Below, one piece after another: positions 1 to 7,360 of a DNA stretch of 64,000 nucleotides. The DNA is from Pseudosporangium ferrugineum. Its GTDB lineage: Bacteria > Actinomycetota > Actinomycetes > Mycobacteriales > Micromonosporaceae. Under the pieces are notes generated by a model. It saw nothing but the letters and a program-made list of their open reading frames with translations. It made no database searches and was not told the origin of the DNA. Numbering within the stretch: position 1 is the first letter of the stretch; each line of letters begins with the position of its first letter. The position numbers and the translations under genes were made by a program. The stretch spans positions 1 through 64,000 of the forward strand of contig NZ_PVZG01000010.1 in assembly GCF_003002065.1 (NCBI RefSeq), written 5' to 3'.

Positions 1-93
1 GAGTACCCCCGAAAGGGCCTTTCCGCTCGACTTGCATGTGTTAAGCACGCCGCCAGCGTTCGTCCTGAGCCAGGATCAAACTCTCCAACAAAA
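1..93 (-). rRNA. rrs: 16S ribosomal RNA, 5' end (partial)
   Basis: The reverse complement carries the universal 16S 5' region: the 27F-site sequence AGAGTTTGATCCTGGCTCAG, followed by GACGAACGCTGGCGGCGTG and the 'cttaacacatgcaagtcgagcgg' block. The gene reads leftwards out of the window, so only its first ~90 bases are present. The mature 5' end is placed near position 93 by similarity to other actinobacteria and could be off by a few bases. Confidence 0.97.
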
Positions 94-201
94 ACCTGTT
101 GAACAATCCATCCCGGCAACATCAAATGCTGCCAAAGGAATCCAACCAGACCTCAGCCTGGCCAGGATAAATCATCAATTTGGCACTGGCTTATCAAGCA
201 C

Positions 202-226
202 CCTGTTGAGTTCTCAAAGAACAACC
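202..226 (-). promoter_or_regulatory. rRNA leader antitermination (boxA-like) region
   Basis: On the minus strand the leader reads GTTGTTCTTTGAGAACTCAA, which is the boxA-type element found upstream of actinobacterial 16S genes and bound by NusB/NusG-type antitermination factors. It lies about 110 bases upstream of mature 16S and downstream of all three promoter candidates. The identification is by motif resemblance. Confidence 0.6.
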
Positions 227-281
227 ACACACCGTTGAAAGAACCGCATTTCCGCGGCCCGTTCTCCGGGGCACTCGTTCA

Positions 282-310
282 ACCTTACTCCCGCTGTTTT
301 CCCTCGTCAA
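282..310 (-). promoter_or_regulatory. rrn promoter, gene-proximal
   Basis: The minus strand has a -35 TTGACG (305-310), a 17-base spacer and a -10 TAAGGT (282-287). This is a near-consensus housekeeping-sigma promoter about 190 bases upstream of the 16S gene, the usual place for an rRNA promoter in actinobacteria. Confidence 0.75.
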
Positions 311-453
311 ATCCGGGGTTTTCCCGGTTCCGCCGAAAGGTGCGGACCCCATTCAGCACATCAGAAAAGCCGCGCACGGCTGTATCCGATGCTCTTTCTT
401 GGGGTTTGGCAGGACGGCCGCTTGCGTCGTCCGTTTCCCTGCCGGCTCGAAGA

Positions 454-482
454 ACTTTACCCGGTCGGCTCCGCGGCTCCAA
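454..482 (-). promoter_or_regulatory. rrn promoter, middle
   Basis: The minus strand has a -35 TTGGAG (477-482), exactly 17 bases, then a -10 TAAAGT (454-459). The tandem arrangement with the proximal promoter fits multi-promoter rRNA operons. Confidence 0.6.
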
Positions 483-599
483 ATCGGCCCCCCGAAGGGG
501 TCCGGTCCGCACCACCCGGTCCAGTTGCGTACGGCATAGGTCACCGTGCGTACTGGGTTCTTCCGCCCGGGGAGAGGAACTCCCCCGCGGGCAGAGAGA

Positions 600-629
600 A
601 AGTTACGTCGAAGGTCTACGGAGCGTCAA
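600..629 (-). promoter_or_regulatory. rrn promoter, distal
   Basis: The minus strand has TTGACG (624-629), an 18-base spacer and TAACTT (600-605). It begins only about 20 bases after the tyrS stop codon. tyrS read-through could therefore also feed the rRNA operon. Confidence 0.55.
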
Positions 630-650
630 ATCGGGACGGGTTGACGTGGG

Positions 651-1907
651 TCACACCCGCTCGACCCCCGCGAACGTCCGCTTGCCCTTGCGCAGGACGA
701 GGAACCGCCCGTGCAGCAGCGCCGACTCGGGAACGGTGGCCTCGGCGTCGGTGATCCGCTCGTTGTTCAGGTACGCCCCGCCCTCGGCGATCGTCCGCCG
801 GGCCTCTCCCCCGCTCTTGACCAGCCCCGCCTGCTGCAGCAGCGCGGTGACGCCCGGAAGCTCCCCGCTGACCTCGGTCAGGCCGGCCTCGGACAGGGCG
901 GCCCGCAGGGTGTCCGGGGACAGCTCCGCCAGGGAGCCCCGGCCGAACAGGGCCTGGCTGGCCGCCACGGCCTGCCGTGCCTCCTCCTCGCCGTGCACGA
1001 GGGCGGTGATCTCGAACGCCAGCTCGCGCTGGGCGAGGCGGGCCTGGGGACGCTCGGCGGTGGCCTTCTCCAGCTCCTCGATCTCCTCGCGGGACTTGAA
1101 GCTGAAGTAGCGCAGGTACTGCGAGACGTCGCGGTCGTCGGCGTTGACCCAGAACTGGTAGAACGCGTACGGCGAGGTCATGGCCGGGTCGAGCCAGACC
1201 GCACCGCCCTCGCTCTTGCCGAACTTGGTGCCGTCGGCCTTGAGCACCAGGGGGGTGGTGAACGCCTGGACCGGGCCGGCGCCGCGCCGGCGTACGAAAT
1301 CGACCCCGGCGGTGATGTTGCCCCACTGGTCCGAGCCGCCGAACTGCAGCAGGCAGCCGTGCCGGGCGTGCAGCTCGTAGAAGTCGTTGGCCTGGAGCAG
1401 CTGGTAGCTGAACTCGGTGTAACTGATGCCGCTCTCGAGCCGGTTGCGCACCACGTCGCGGGCCAGCATCTTGTTGATCGGGAAGTGCTTGCCGACGTCC
1501 CGGAGGAAGTCGATCACCGACAGCGGGCCGGTCCAGTCGAGGTTGTTCACGATCGCGGCGGCGTTGTCGCCCTCGTACGCGACGAACGGCGCGAGCTGCG
1601 CGCGGACCCGCTCCACCCAGCCGGCGGTCACGTCGCTGGAGGTGAGGACCCGCTCGGAGGCCTTGCCGCTCGGGTCGCCGATCTGCCCCGTCGCGCCGCC
1701 GACCAGCAGCAGCGGCCGGTGCCCGGCGCGCTGGAGCCGGCGCGCGGTGACCACCTGCATGAGGTTGCCGACGTGCAGCGACGGCGCCGTGGGGTCGAAG
1801 CCCACGTAGAACGTGATCGAGCCGCCGTCGAGGTGCTTACGCAGCTCGTCGGGGTCGGTCGAGTCCTGGATCAGTCCGCGCCACTGCATGTCGTCAACGA
1901 GAGTCAC
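651..1907 (-). CDS. tyrS: Tyrosyl-tRNA synthetase
   Basis: Cytoplasmic class I aminoacyl-tRNA synthetase that charges tRNA-Tyr. The 418-residue protein has the expected family length. The HIGH-box variant HVGN is near residue 45, the KMSKS-loop variant KFGKS near residue 230, and an S4-type RNA-binding domain fills the last ~65 residues (SGGEARRTI, GGAYLNNERI). I chose the GTG at 1907 because the protein aligns from there with the usual N-terminus and AGGA lies 10 bases upstream. An ATG at 1925 would add six residues. It is divergent from the PPK2 gene and lies directly upstream of the rRNA operon on the same strand. Confidence 0.95.
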   Translation of the reverse strand: MTLVDDMQWRGLIQDSTDPDELRKHLDGGSITFYVGFDPTAPSLHVGNLMQVVTARRLQRAGHRPLLLVGGATGQIGDPSGKASERVLTSSDVTAGWVERVRAQLAPFVAYEGDNAAAIVNNLDWTGPLSVIDFLRDVGKHFPINKMLARDVVRNRLESGISYTEFSYQLLQANDFYELHARHGCLLQFGGSDQWGNITAGVDFVRRRGAGPVQAFTTPLVLKADGTKFGKSEGGAVWLDPAMTSPYAFYQFWVNADDRDVSQYLRYFSFKSREEIEELEKATAERPQARLAQRELAFEITALVHGEEEARQAVAASQALFGRGSLAELSPDTLRAALSEAGLTEVSGELPGVTALLQQAGLVKSGGEARRTIAEGGAYLNNERITDAEATVPESALLHGRFLVLRKGKRTFAGVERV

Positions 1908-1979
1908 CCCGCGATTGTCCTGCATCGCGCGGGTCCCCTGACAGCGGGTTTCCTTTCCCGGGCGTGCGAGGCTGGCCTG

Positions 1980-2741
1980 ATGAGTCGTCTCGGTTCCGCC
2001 GCACCCCCCGTCGAGATGTCCCGGAAGAAGGCCGCCGACCAGCTGGAGGCGGCCCAGCAGCGGCTGCTCCGGCTCCGCCTGCTGCTGGGCGGCCAGCTGA
2101 CCGGCCACAAGATAGGGCCGCCGCTGTGCGTGCTCTTCGAGGGCTGGGACGCCTCCGGCAAGGGCGGCGCCATCAAGCGGCTGGTCTCACCGCTCGACCC
2201 CCGGCACGTCCGCGTCTCGCAGTTCGCCGCGCCGACGTACGACGAGAAGCGGCACCACTTCCTGCAGCGGTTCTGGGCCGTGCTGCCGGGCTGGGGCGGC
2301 ATGACCGTGCTCGACCGCTCCTGGTACGGCCGGGTCCTGGTGGAACGCGTCGAGGGCTTCGCGACCCGGGCGCAGTGGTCCCGGGCGTACGACGAGATCG
2401 TGGAGTTCGAACGCACCCTGACCGCCGAGGGCATGATCCTCATCAAGTTCTGGATGCACGTCTCCGAGGAGGAGCAGCTGCGCCGCTTCGAGAGCCGGGC
2501 GGCCGACCCGTTACGCGCGTGGAAGCTCACCGACGAGGACTGGCGTAACCGGGAGCGCCGCGGCGACTACGAGGCGGCCGTCGAGGAGATGATCGAGAAG
2601 ACCGACCGGCCCAGCGCCGGGTGGCGGATCGTGCCCGGCGACAGCAAGCACTACGCGCGGGTCGCGGTGGCCGAGCACGTGTGCCACGTCGTGGAGCGCG
2701 AGCTGACCGCCCGCGGCTACGACCTCCACGACGCCGACTGA
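1980..2741 (+). CDS. ppk2: Polyphosphate kinase 2 family protein
   Basis: The 253-residue protein belongs to the PPK2 family, which transfers phosphate between polyphosphate and nucleotides. The Walker A-like loop GWDASGKGG is at residues 55-63, and the Walker B/lid region MTVLDRSWYGR follows near 110. The motifs FEGWDASGKGGAIKRL and KFWMHVSEEEQLRRF are family hallmarks. The direction (nucleotide synthesis versus polyphosphate synthesis) and the preferred nucleotide cannot be read from the motifs. The ATG at 1980 has GAGG 8 bases upstream. The frame is open far upstream, but that extension is antisense to tyrS and not protein-like. Confidence 0.9.
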   Translation: MSRLGSAAPPVEMSRKKAADQLEAAQQRLLRLRLLLGGQLTGHKIGPPLCVLFEGWDASGKGGAIKRLVSPLDPRHVRVSQFAAPTYDEKRHHFLQRFWAVLPGWGGMTVLDRSWYGRVLVERVEGFATRAQWSRAYDEIVEFERTLTAEGMILIKFWMHVSEEEQLRRFESRAADPLRAWKLTDEDWRNRERRGDYEAAVEEMIEKTDRPSAGWRIVPGDSKHYARVAVAEHVCHVVERELTARGYDLHDAD

Positions 2742-2756
2742 GCGACGGAGGGAGGG

Positions 2757-3425
2757 TCAGGCCCCGGCGGAGGAGGCCGAGGGCTCGTACGCCGGCAGGC
2801 TCAGCACCCGCCGGATCTCCTGCTGGACCTCCTCGGGCGACGGCCGCGCGTCCACGTCGTGCACGACCTCCTTGCGCCGGAACAGCTCGAGCACCGGCCG
2901 GGTCTTCTCGTGGTAGTCGCGCAGCCGGGCGGCAAGCGCCTCGGGGGTGTCGTCCTCGCGCTTGACCAGCTGGGTGCCGCAGATGTCGCAGCGGCCCTCG
3001 ACCTCCGGCCGGTCGGCGATCAGGTTGTAGTCCATGCCGCAGCCGGGGCAGAGCCGGCGGCTGAGCACGCGGCGGCGGACCTCGTCGTCCGGCAGTTCGA
3101 GGTGGATGACGCCGTCGATGTCGTAGCTCTCCATGAAGAACTCGGCCTGGCGCCCGTTGCGGGGGAACCCGTCGATGACGAAGCCGAAGTTCCAGTCGTG
3201 CTGGTCCAGCCGGTCGCGCACCACGGACTCGACGAGGTCGTCGCCGACCAGCTCGCCGGCGTTCATCGCGCGGCGTACCTGGGCGCCGAGCTTGGTGTGG
3301 TTCTGCACGTGCCAGCGGAAGATGTCGCCGACGCTGATGTGCACCAGGTCCAGGCCGGTCTCGAGCAGCTCGCTCTGGGTGCCCTTGCCGCTGCCCTGCA
3401 CTCCCATGATCACGTACTTGCGCAT
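2757..3425 (-). CDS. adk: Adenylate kinase with zinc-type lid
   Basis: Nucleoside monophosphate kinase (ATP + AMP to 2 ADP). The P-loop GVQGSGKGT is at residues 8-16. The AMP-binding core includes GFVIDGFPRN. The lid contains CPGC and CDIC, the four-cysteine zinc site of the long adenylate kinases. The 222-residue length matches. The ATG at 3425 is preceded by AAGGGA at good spacing. In actinobacteria the main adk normally sits between secY and map in the ribosomal-protein operon. This copy sits in another context, so it may be a second adenylate kinase or a related UMP/CMP-type kinase. It follows the 200-residue gene with a 14-base gap. Confidence 0.85.
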   Translation of the reverse strand: MRKYVIMGVQGSGKGTQSELLETGLDLVHISVGDIFRWHVQNHTKLGAQVRRAMNAGELVGDDLVESVVRDRLDQHDWNFGFVIDGFPRNGRQAEFFMESYDIDGVIHLELPDDEVRRRVLSRRLCPGCGMDYNLIADRPEVEGRCDICGTQLVKREDDTPEALAARLRDYHEKTRPVLELFRRKEVVHDVDARPSPEEVQQEIRRVLSLPAYEPSASSAGA

Positions 3426-3439
3426 GGTGTCGTCCCTTC

Positions 3440-4042
3440 TCAGGCGGTGGCGCCCACGCGCAGCGGGCCCGGTGCCGTGCGTCCGTCGAGTTCGGTGGGA
3501 TCGATGCTCCACCCTCCGGCGACACGCAGCACGTCGCGCTCCGAGACGAGCACGCCGGAGTCCTCCGGGAATTCGGCGGGCAGGCCTGCGGCGAGTTCGA
3601 CCGGGCCGGGGTCGCCGTACCAGGAGGTGACGTCGCCGGTCTGTCCCACGTACCCGAAGGCCCGCAGCAGGGAACCGTCGTCGGCGCGCTGCCAGCGGTG
3701 GGTCTCGGTGACCCGGTGGGTGGCGAAGAACTGGACCTCGGTGTGCAGCTGTTCGGACAGTGTGGGCAGGTCGAGGACGGTGTCGGGGCGCAGCAGGTGC
3801 CGGCCGGCGGCAAGGACCCAGGTGCGGCCGCCGGCGCCGGGCAGCGGCGGGGTGACCGCGACCCGGTCGTCGGTCAGGTGTGCCAGGTCGATGCCGTCGC
3901 GCCAGCGCACCTCGCCGAGGTCGCGCAGGCCGAGGACGGCCAGCACCCCGGCCGGGTCGCCGTCGCGGACGGCCAGCCACGCCTGTTTGCCACCGAAACC
4001 GACCATGATGTCCTTGTTCACCGAATCCACGGTAGTGCTCAA
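3440..4042 (-). CDS. Conserved hypothetical protein
   Basis: About 200 residues with no signal peptide, membrane segment or motif I recognise. The middle is rich in hydrophobic/charged alternation (GYVGQTGDVTSWYGDPGPVEL) typical of a soluble globular fold. It lies 14 bases upstream of the adenylate kinase gene and probably shares its transcript. The start is uncertain. A TTG at 4042 has AGGGG very close upstream. GTG codons at 4030 and 4021 and an ATG at 4006 (preceded by AAGGA) are alternatives that would shorten the N-terminus by up to 12 residues. No function is proposed. Confidence 0.6.
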   Translation of the reverse strand: MSTTVDSVNKDIMVGFGGKQAWLAVRDGDPAGVLAVLGLRDLGEVRWRDGIDLAHLTDDRVAVTPPLPGAGGRTWVLAAGRHLLRPDTVLDLPTLSEQLHTEVQFFATHRVTETHRWQRADDGSLLRAFGYVGQTGDVTSWYGDPGPVELAAGLPAEFPEDSGVLVSERDVLRVAGGWSIDPTELDGRTAPGPLRVGATA

Positions 4043-4059
4043 CCGCCCCTCAGCGCCGG

Positions 4060-4551
4060 TTATGCCCAGCCGTGGTCGCTACGCAGGGCCGCGGCCACCC
4101 GGTCGAAGCGCGCGCGGTCGAGGACCGCGCCCTCGCGCCGGATGCCGTCCTCGTCGACCTCCAGCACCCGGTCGAGCCGCACCCAGCTGGGCCGCGACTC
4201 GCGGTCCCACGATCCCGGGCCGAGGGCGAGCCAGTGGCGCTGGCCGTCCCGCTCGCTCTGGCTGGAAAGCATCAGGCCGAGCAGGGTACGGCCGTCGCGC
4301 CCGACCACCAGCACGGGCCGGTCCTTGCCCTGGCTCGGATCGTCCTCGTACTTCACCCAGGTCCAGACGATCTCGCCCGGGTCGGCGTCGCCGTCGAGGT
4401 TCGGCGCGTACTCCAGGCGGCGTCCCCGGCTCGCGGTGGGAACCTGCTGCGGGACCGGCCGCGCCGGCCGGGTGGTGCCCTGCGGGGCGGCGGCACGGCG
4501 GCCCACCACCCGGCGCAGCGTGCCGGCGATGCCGTTCAGAAGTCTGCTCAC
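4060..4551 (-). CDS. PemK/MazF-family toxin-like protein
   Basis: 163 residues. After a ~55-residue arginine/alanine-rich N-terminal stretch comes a MazF/PemK-like core: GEIVWTWVKYED, then GKDRPVLVVGRDGRTLLG, matching the 'G-x-I-V ... RPVLVV' signature of this mRNA-interferase fold. Stand-alone long versions are common in actinobacteria and may not act as classical toxins. No antitoxin-like short gene precedes or follows it (neighbours are 200- and 399-residue proteins). The GTG at 4551 was chosen because the frame upstream overlaps the next gene and looks unlike protein. RNase activity is inferred from the family only. Confidence 0.7.
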   Translation of the reverse strand: MSRLLNGIAGTLRRVVGRRAAAPQGTTRPARPVPQQVPTASRGRRLEYAPNLDGDADPGEIVWTWVKYEDDPSQGKDRPVLVVGRDGRTLLGLMLSSQSERDGQRHWLALGPGSWDRESRPSWVRLDRVLEVDEDGIRREGAVLDRARFDRVAAALRSDHGWA

Positions 4552-4589
4552 GCCCGGCACTGTAGCGAGCGGCGGGCCGCGCCTCGACG

Positions 4590-5789
4590 TCACGCCGGGC
4601 GGTAGGCCACCTCCGGGTCCAGCAGCGGCGCCCAGGACGGCCGCCAGCGCGCTTCGCGGGAGCCGATCTCGGTGCGCAGGTTGCCGAGCCACGGCCCGGA
4701 CGGCCCGTTGTCCGCCCACCAGTCCGGCCACCCGTCGTAGCGGCGGTCCACCGTCACCGTGCCGGCCGTCGTCTCGATCCGCAGGAACAGCCAGCGGCCG
4801 TGGCTCTCGTCCGCCTCGGCGTCGCGCAGCCGGCGGACGAGGTCGCTCAGCTCCGCGAAGGACGCGGCCCAGCCGTCGCCGGGGCGTTCCTCCGGCGGGT
4901 GCTCGCCCTCCTGGGCCGCGGTCGAGGCGCTGTCGGCGTACATCAGAAGGGAGCAGCGGCCGTCGCCGGCCGGCGCGTGGCCGCGCAGCCAGGCCACGAG
5001 GTCGTCCAGGGCGGGCACCGGTGCCGGGACCGGCCGGGGGCGCTCCGGCTCGCGGCGCATCGCGTCCCAGACCAGCCGCTCGTGTCCGGACTCGCTGAGC
5101 GAGCGGACCCGGCGCCGGGCGGGTGGCGTGCCGGGCGGGACGCGGGGGACGACGGTCCCGGGCAGCAGGCCCGCCGTCGCGGCGACGGCGACTCCGGCGG
5201 GCAGATCCACGGGTACGCCGGTCAGCCGGCCGAGCAGGTCTCCGAGCGCCTCGGCGGTGAAGCCGCCGAGGAGGCGGGTGGCGGCCGAGCGGACGGCGTC
5301 GCGTTCCTCAGGGGTGTCGACGGTGTGCCGGCCCCACTGGAAGACGAATTCCTCGAGCTCCTGGCGGACGGCACCCTCGCCGAGGACCGGCCCGGCCGTC
5401 TGGCGCAGGCCGTCGTCCAGATCGTCCGGGTACGCGACGCGCTGCCAGGGACCGTCGCCCTCGTACCAGAGCACGTAGCCGAGCTGGTCGTCGGCCGCGA
5501 GCCGGGCCAGGTCGTCCCAGGGCAGCCAGTCCGGGGCGCCGGCGAGCAGGTCCAGGGCGGGTTCGGCGTACGTGGTGTCGCTGTACTCGTGGTCGTAGCC
5601 GTACAGGACAGCCCGGCCGTCCTCGACGAGGGCGAGGTGCGACCAGTTGCCGCCGCCGTCGTCGTGGTGGGCGCCGGTGGCTCCCACGCTCCAGACGTCC
5701 TCGTGGCCGAGCGGGGTCAGCGCGGCGGCCAGGGTGGCCCACCGCTGCCAGAGCAGGACGGGTGCGGGCAGGTCTGCGGTGCTGGTCAC
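4590..5789 (-). CDS. Hypothetical protein, 399 aa
   Basis: Unrecognised soluble protein, rich in tryptophan and acidic residues (GNWSHLALVEDGRAVLYGYD, LPWDDLARLAADDQLGYVLW, YDGWPDWWADNGPSGPW). The composition and lack of a signal peptide suggest a cytoplasmic protein with two halves separated by a proline/arginine linker around residues 215-260. The start is GTG at 5789. It sits 9 bases after the stop of the DUF397 gene and is probably in the same transcription unit. Its N-terminal part faintly resembles immunity-type (SUKH-like) folds, but I cannot support that assignment. Confidence 0.65.
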   Translation of the reverse strand: MTSTADLPAPVLLWQRWATLAAALTPLGHEDVWSVGATGAHHDDGGGNWSHLALVEDGRAVLYGYDHEYSDTTYAEPALDLLAGAPDWLPWDDLARLAADDQLGYVLWYEGDGPWQRVAYPDDLDDGLRQTAGPVLGEGAVRQELEEFVFQWGRHTVDTPEERDAVRSAATRLLGGFTAEALGDLLGRLTGVPVDLPAGVAVAATAGLLPGTVVPRVPPGTPPARRRVRSLSESGHERLVWDAMRREPERPRPVPAPVPALDDLVAWLRGHAPAGDGRCSLLMYADSASTAAQEGEHPPEERPGDGWAASFAELSDLVRRLRDAEADESHGRWLFLRIETTAGTVTVDRRYDGWPDWWADNGPSGPWLGNLRTEIGSREARWRPSWAPLLDPEVAYRPA

Positions 5790-5798
5790 CGCCGCAGA

Positions 5799-5990
5799 CT
5801 ACTGAGCCTTCAGCGAGGCGATGAACGCGCGCCACGCCGCCCGGGGGAAGATCAGGGCCGGGCCGCCGGGATCCTTGCTGTCGCGTACGGCGACGATGTC
5901 CGGCAGGTTGTCGGCCACCTCGACGCAGTCGCCACCGTTGCTGCCGCTGCGGCTGCTCTTGTGCCATCGGGCACCGGTCAGGTCAGCCAT
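5799..5990 (-). CDS. DUF397 domain protein
   Basis: A 63-residue protein with the classic DUF397 layout: WHKSSRSGSNGGDCVEVAD, then VAVRDSKDPGGPALIFPRAAW. DUF397 proteins nearly always partner an adjacent XRE/DUF5753 regulator in Streptomyces and relatives, and some pairs control development. Here the start codon overlaps the last 8 bases of the upstream regulator gene, indicating translational coupling. The start (ATG at 5990) is fixed by the family N-terminus. Confidence 0.9.
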   Translation of the reverse strand: MADLTGARWHKSSRSGSNGGDCVEVADNLPDIVAVRDSKDPGGPALIFPRAAWRAFIASLKAQ

Positions 5991-6861
5991 CGCTCTCCTT
6001 GATGATCGCGCCGATGAGCTCCTCGGAGGCACGCTGATCGAGGGCCACCTGTTCCAGCTCCCGCCAGATGCCGCAATAAGTCTCCACTTCACGGGGCTTG
6101 TCGAGGTAGAGGGCGCCGGTCAGATTCTCGCTGTAGATGGTCGTGGGCTCGGGCGCCGCGGCCCCCACGGTGGGAAAGTCGAGAATGGTGAACGAACCGG
6201 CGCTGGACGCGATGTGCGGACCGGCCGAGAACGGCACCACGCGCACGCTGACCCCCGGGCGCTGGCAGATGTTCACCAGGTGGGCGAGCTGTTTCTGCAT
6301 GCCGAGCGTGTCGGCGATGGTCCGGCGCAGCACCCCCTCGTCGACGATGACCTCGAGGGCCGGCGGGCGGGGGCTGTGCCGGCGCAGCAGCTCCTGGCGC
6401 TCGAGGCGTACGGCCACCGCGTTGCGCACGCCGGCCTCGTCGAGGTCGCTGCGTTTGCGGAACACCCATTCGGCGTACTCGCGGTTCTGCAGGAGGCCGG
6501 GGATCACGCTGGGCGCGTAGTGGCGCAACCGCTCGGCGGCCGTCTCCATGCCGACGTACAGCTCGAACCAGGCCGGCACGACATCGCCGTACGCGTGCCA
6601 CCAGCCCTTGGCCTTGGATTCGCGCGCCAGGCCGACGAGCACCTCGGTGATCTGCTCGTTGGCGCCGTAGAACGCGCACATCGCGAGCACGTCGTGCTTG
6701 CGCAGGGACACCTCGCCGTTCTCGATGCGGTACATGCGGGCGCGGGAGAACTCGAGCTCCTCGGCCGCGGCCATCAGCGAGATGCCGGCCCGCTCGCGCA
6801 GCTGCTTCATCAGCCGGCCGGCCTGGCGTCTCGGGACGGTGGAACCTGTCTCGGCGGTCAA
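5983..6861 (-). CDS. XRE-family HTH regulator with DUF5753 domain
   Basis: 292 residues. An N-terminal Cro/C1-type helix-turn-helix (about residues 12-70, LRERAGISLMAAAEEL ... FSRARMYRIENGE) is followed by a DUF5753 domain (about 95-275, with IPGLLQNREYAEWV and the C-terminal VALDQRASEELI). This is the Scr1-like regulator class paired with DUF397 proteins. The likely start is TTG at 6861 with GAGGAGG 7 bases upstream. The gene is divergent from the 58-residue cysteine protein, and the shared intergenic region holds a candidate operator. Ligand and targets are unknown. Confidence 0.88.
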   Translation of the reverse strand: MTAETGSTVPRRQAGRLMKQLRERAGISLMAAAEELEFSRARMYRIENGEVSLRKHDVLAMCAFYGANEQITEVLVGLARESKAKGWWHAYGDVVPAWFELYVGMETAAERLRHYAPSVIPGLLQNREYAEWVFRKRSDLDEAGVRNAVAVRLERQELLRRHSPRPPALEVIVDEGVLRRTIADTLGMQKQLAHLVNICQRPGVSVRVVPFSAGPHIASSAGSFTILDFPTVGAAAPEPTTIYSENLTGALYLDKPREVETYCGIWRELEQVALDQRASEELIGAIIKESDG

Positions 6862-6975
6862 GGCCGGCCTCCTCTGTCGGGAAGTTTGCAGTTGTGCCGA
6901 ACGAGACGACCGGATCGCCTGCAGCGAGACAGTGAGAATCCGGTTCCGGGAATCTCGCCCTCATCCATTGATGCC

Positions 6976-6988
6976 TGACACTAGGTCA
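6976..6988. promoter_or_regulatory. Candidate operator between divergent genes
   Basis: TGACACTAGGTCA is an interrupted inverted repeat (TGAC/GTCA arms). It lies in the 192-base gap between the XRE regulator and the 58-residue gene. On the minus strand TTGACC overlaps it and could be a -35 element for the regulator gene. Autoregulation is an inference. Confidence 0.35.
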
Positions 6989-7053
6989 AGCACGCTCCTC
7001 TGTGTAGTCCCCGCGTTGCTATCGGTCACTGCGGGGCGCGACGGGAGGATGCG

Positions 7054-7230
7054 ATGGGGCTGGACACCGGCGGCGAGCGGCGAACGCCGATGACCCCGGC
7101 GCACGTACGGGTCCGGCGGGCGTTCCGGCGTACCCGCTGCACCTGCGGGCTGAGCTGGCCCTGCCCGGACCGCGAGCGGGACGAACGCCCCATCCCCGAC
7201 GGCGAGGCCGCCCGGCCGCCCGGCCCCTGA
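7054..7230 (+). CDS. Small cysteine-containing protein (58 aa)
   Basis: Short gene with ATG at 7054 and GGAGG 5 bases upstream. It ends at TGA 7230. The product begins MGLDTGGERRTP and carries RCTCGLSWPCPD, a C-x-C...W-P-C motif flanked by arginine and acidic stretches. Small proteins with this C-x-C-x(n)-WPC signature recur beside XRE-DUF397 loci in Micromonosporaceae as far as I recall. The cysteines could bind a metal such as zinc. An overlapping ATG at 7049 in another frame ends after 14 codons and is not used. Function is unknown. Confidence 0.65.
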   Translation: MGLDTGGERRTPMTPAHVRVRRAFRRTRCTCGLSWPCPDRERDERPIPDGEAARPPGP

Positions 7231-7235
7231 TCAGC

Positions 7236-7252
7236 GCCCGCGGTGAGCGGGC
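7236..7252 (+). terminator. Hairpin after the 58-aa gene
   Basis: GCCCGC-ggtga-GCGGGC forms a 6-bp GC stem 5 bases after the stop codon. It is followed by a mildly T-rich stretch (ATCTTATGTCTT). Confidence 0.5.
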
Positions 7253-7360
7253 GGGATCTTATGTCTTCGTGTGTCGATCCTTAAGGGCTCCTGAGGTACG
7301 GCCCGGGGCCGCGGCCCGGCGGCGATAGTCGGTGGGCGCCGCCTCCGCGGCCGCCGGGTC

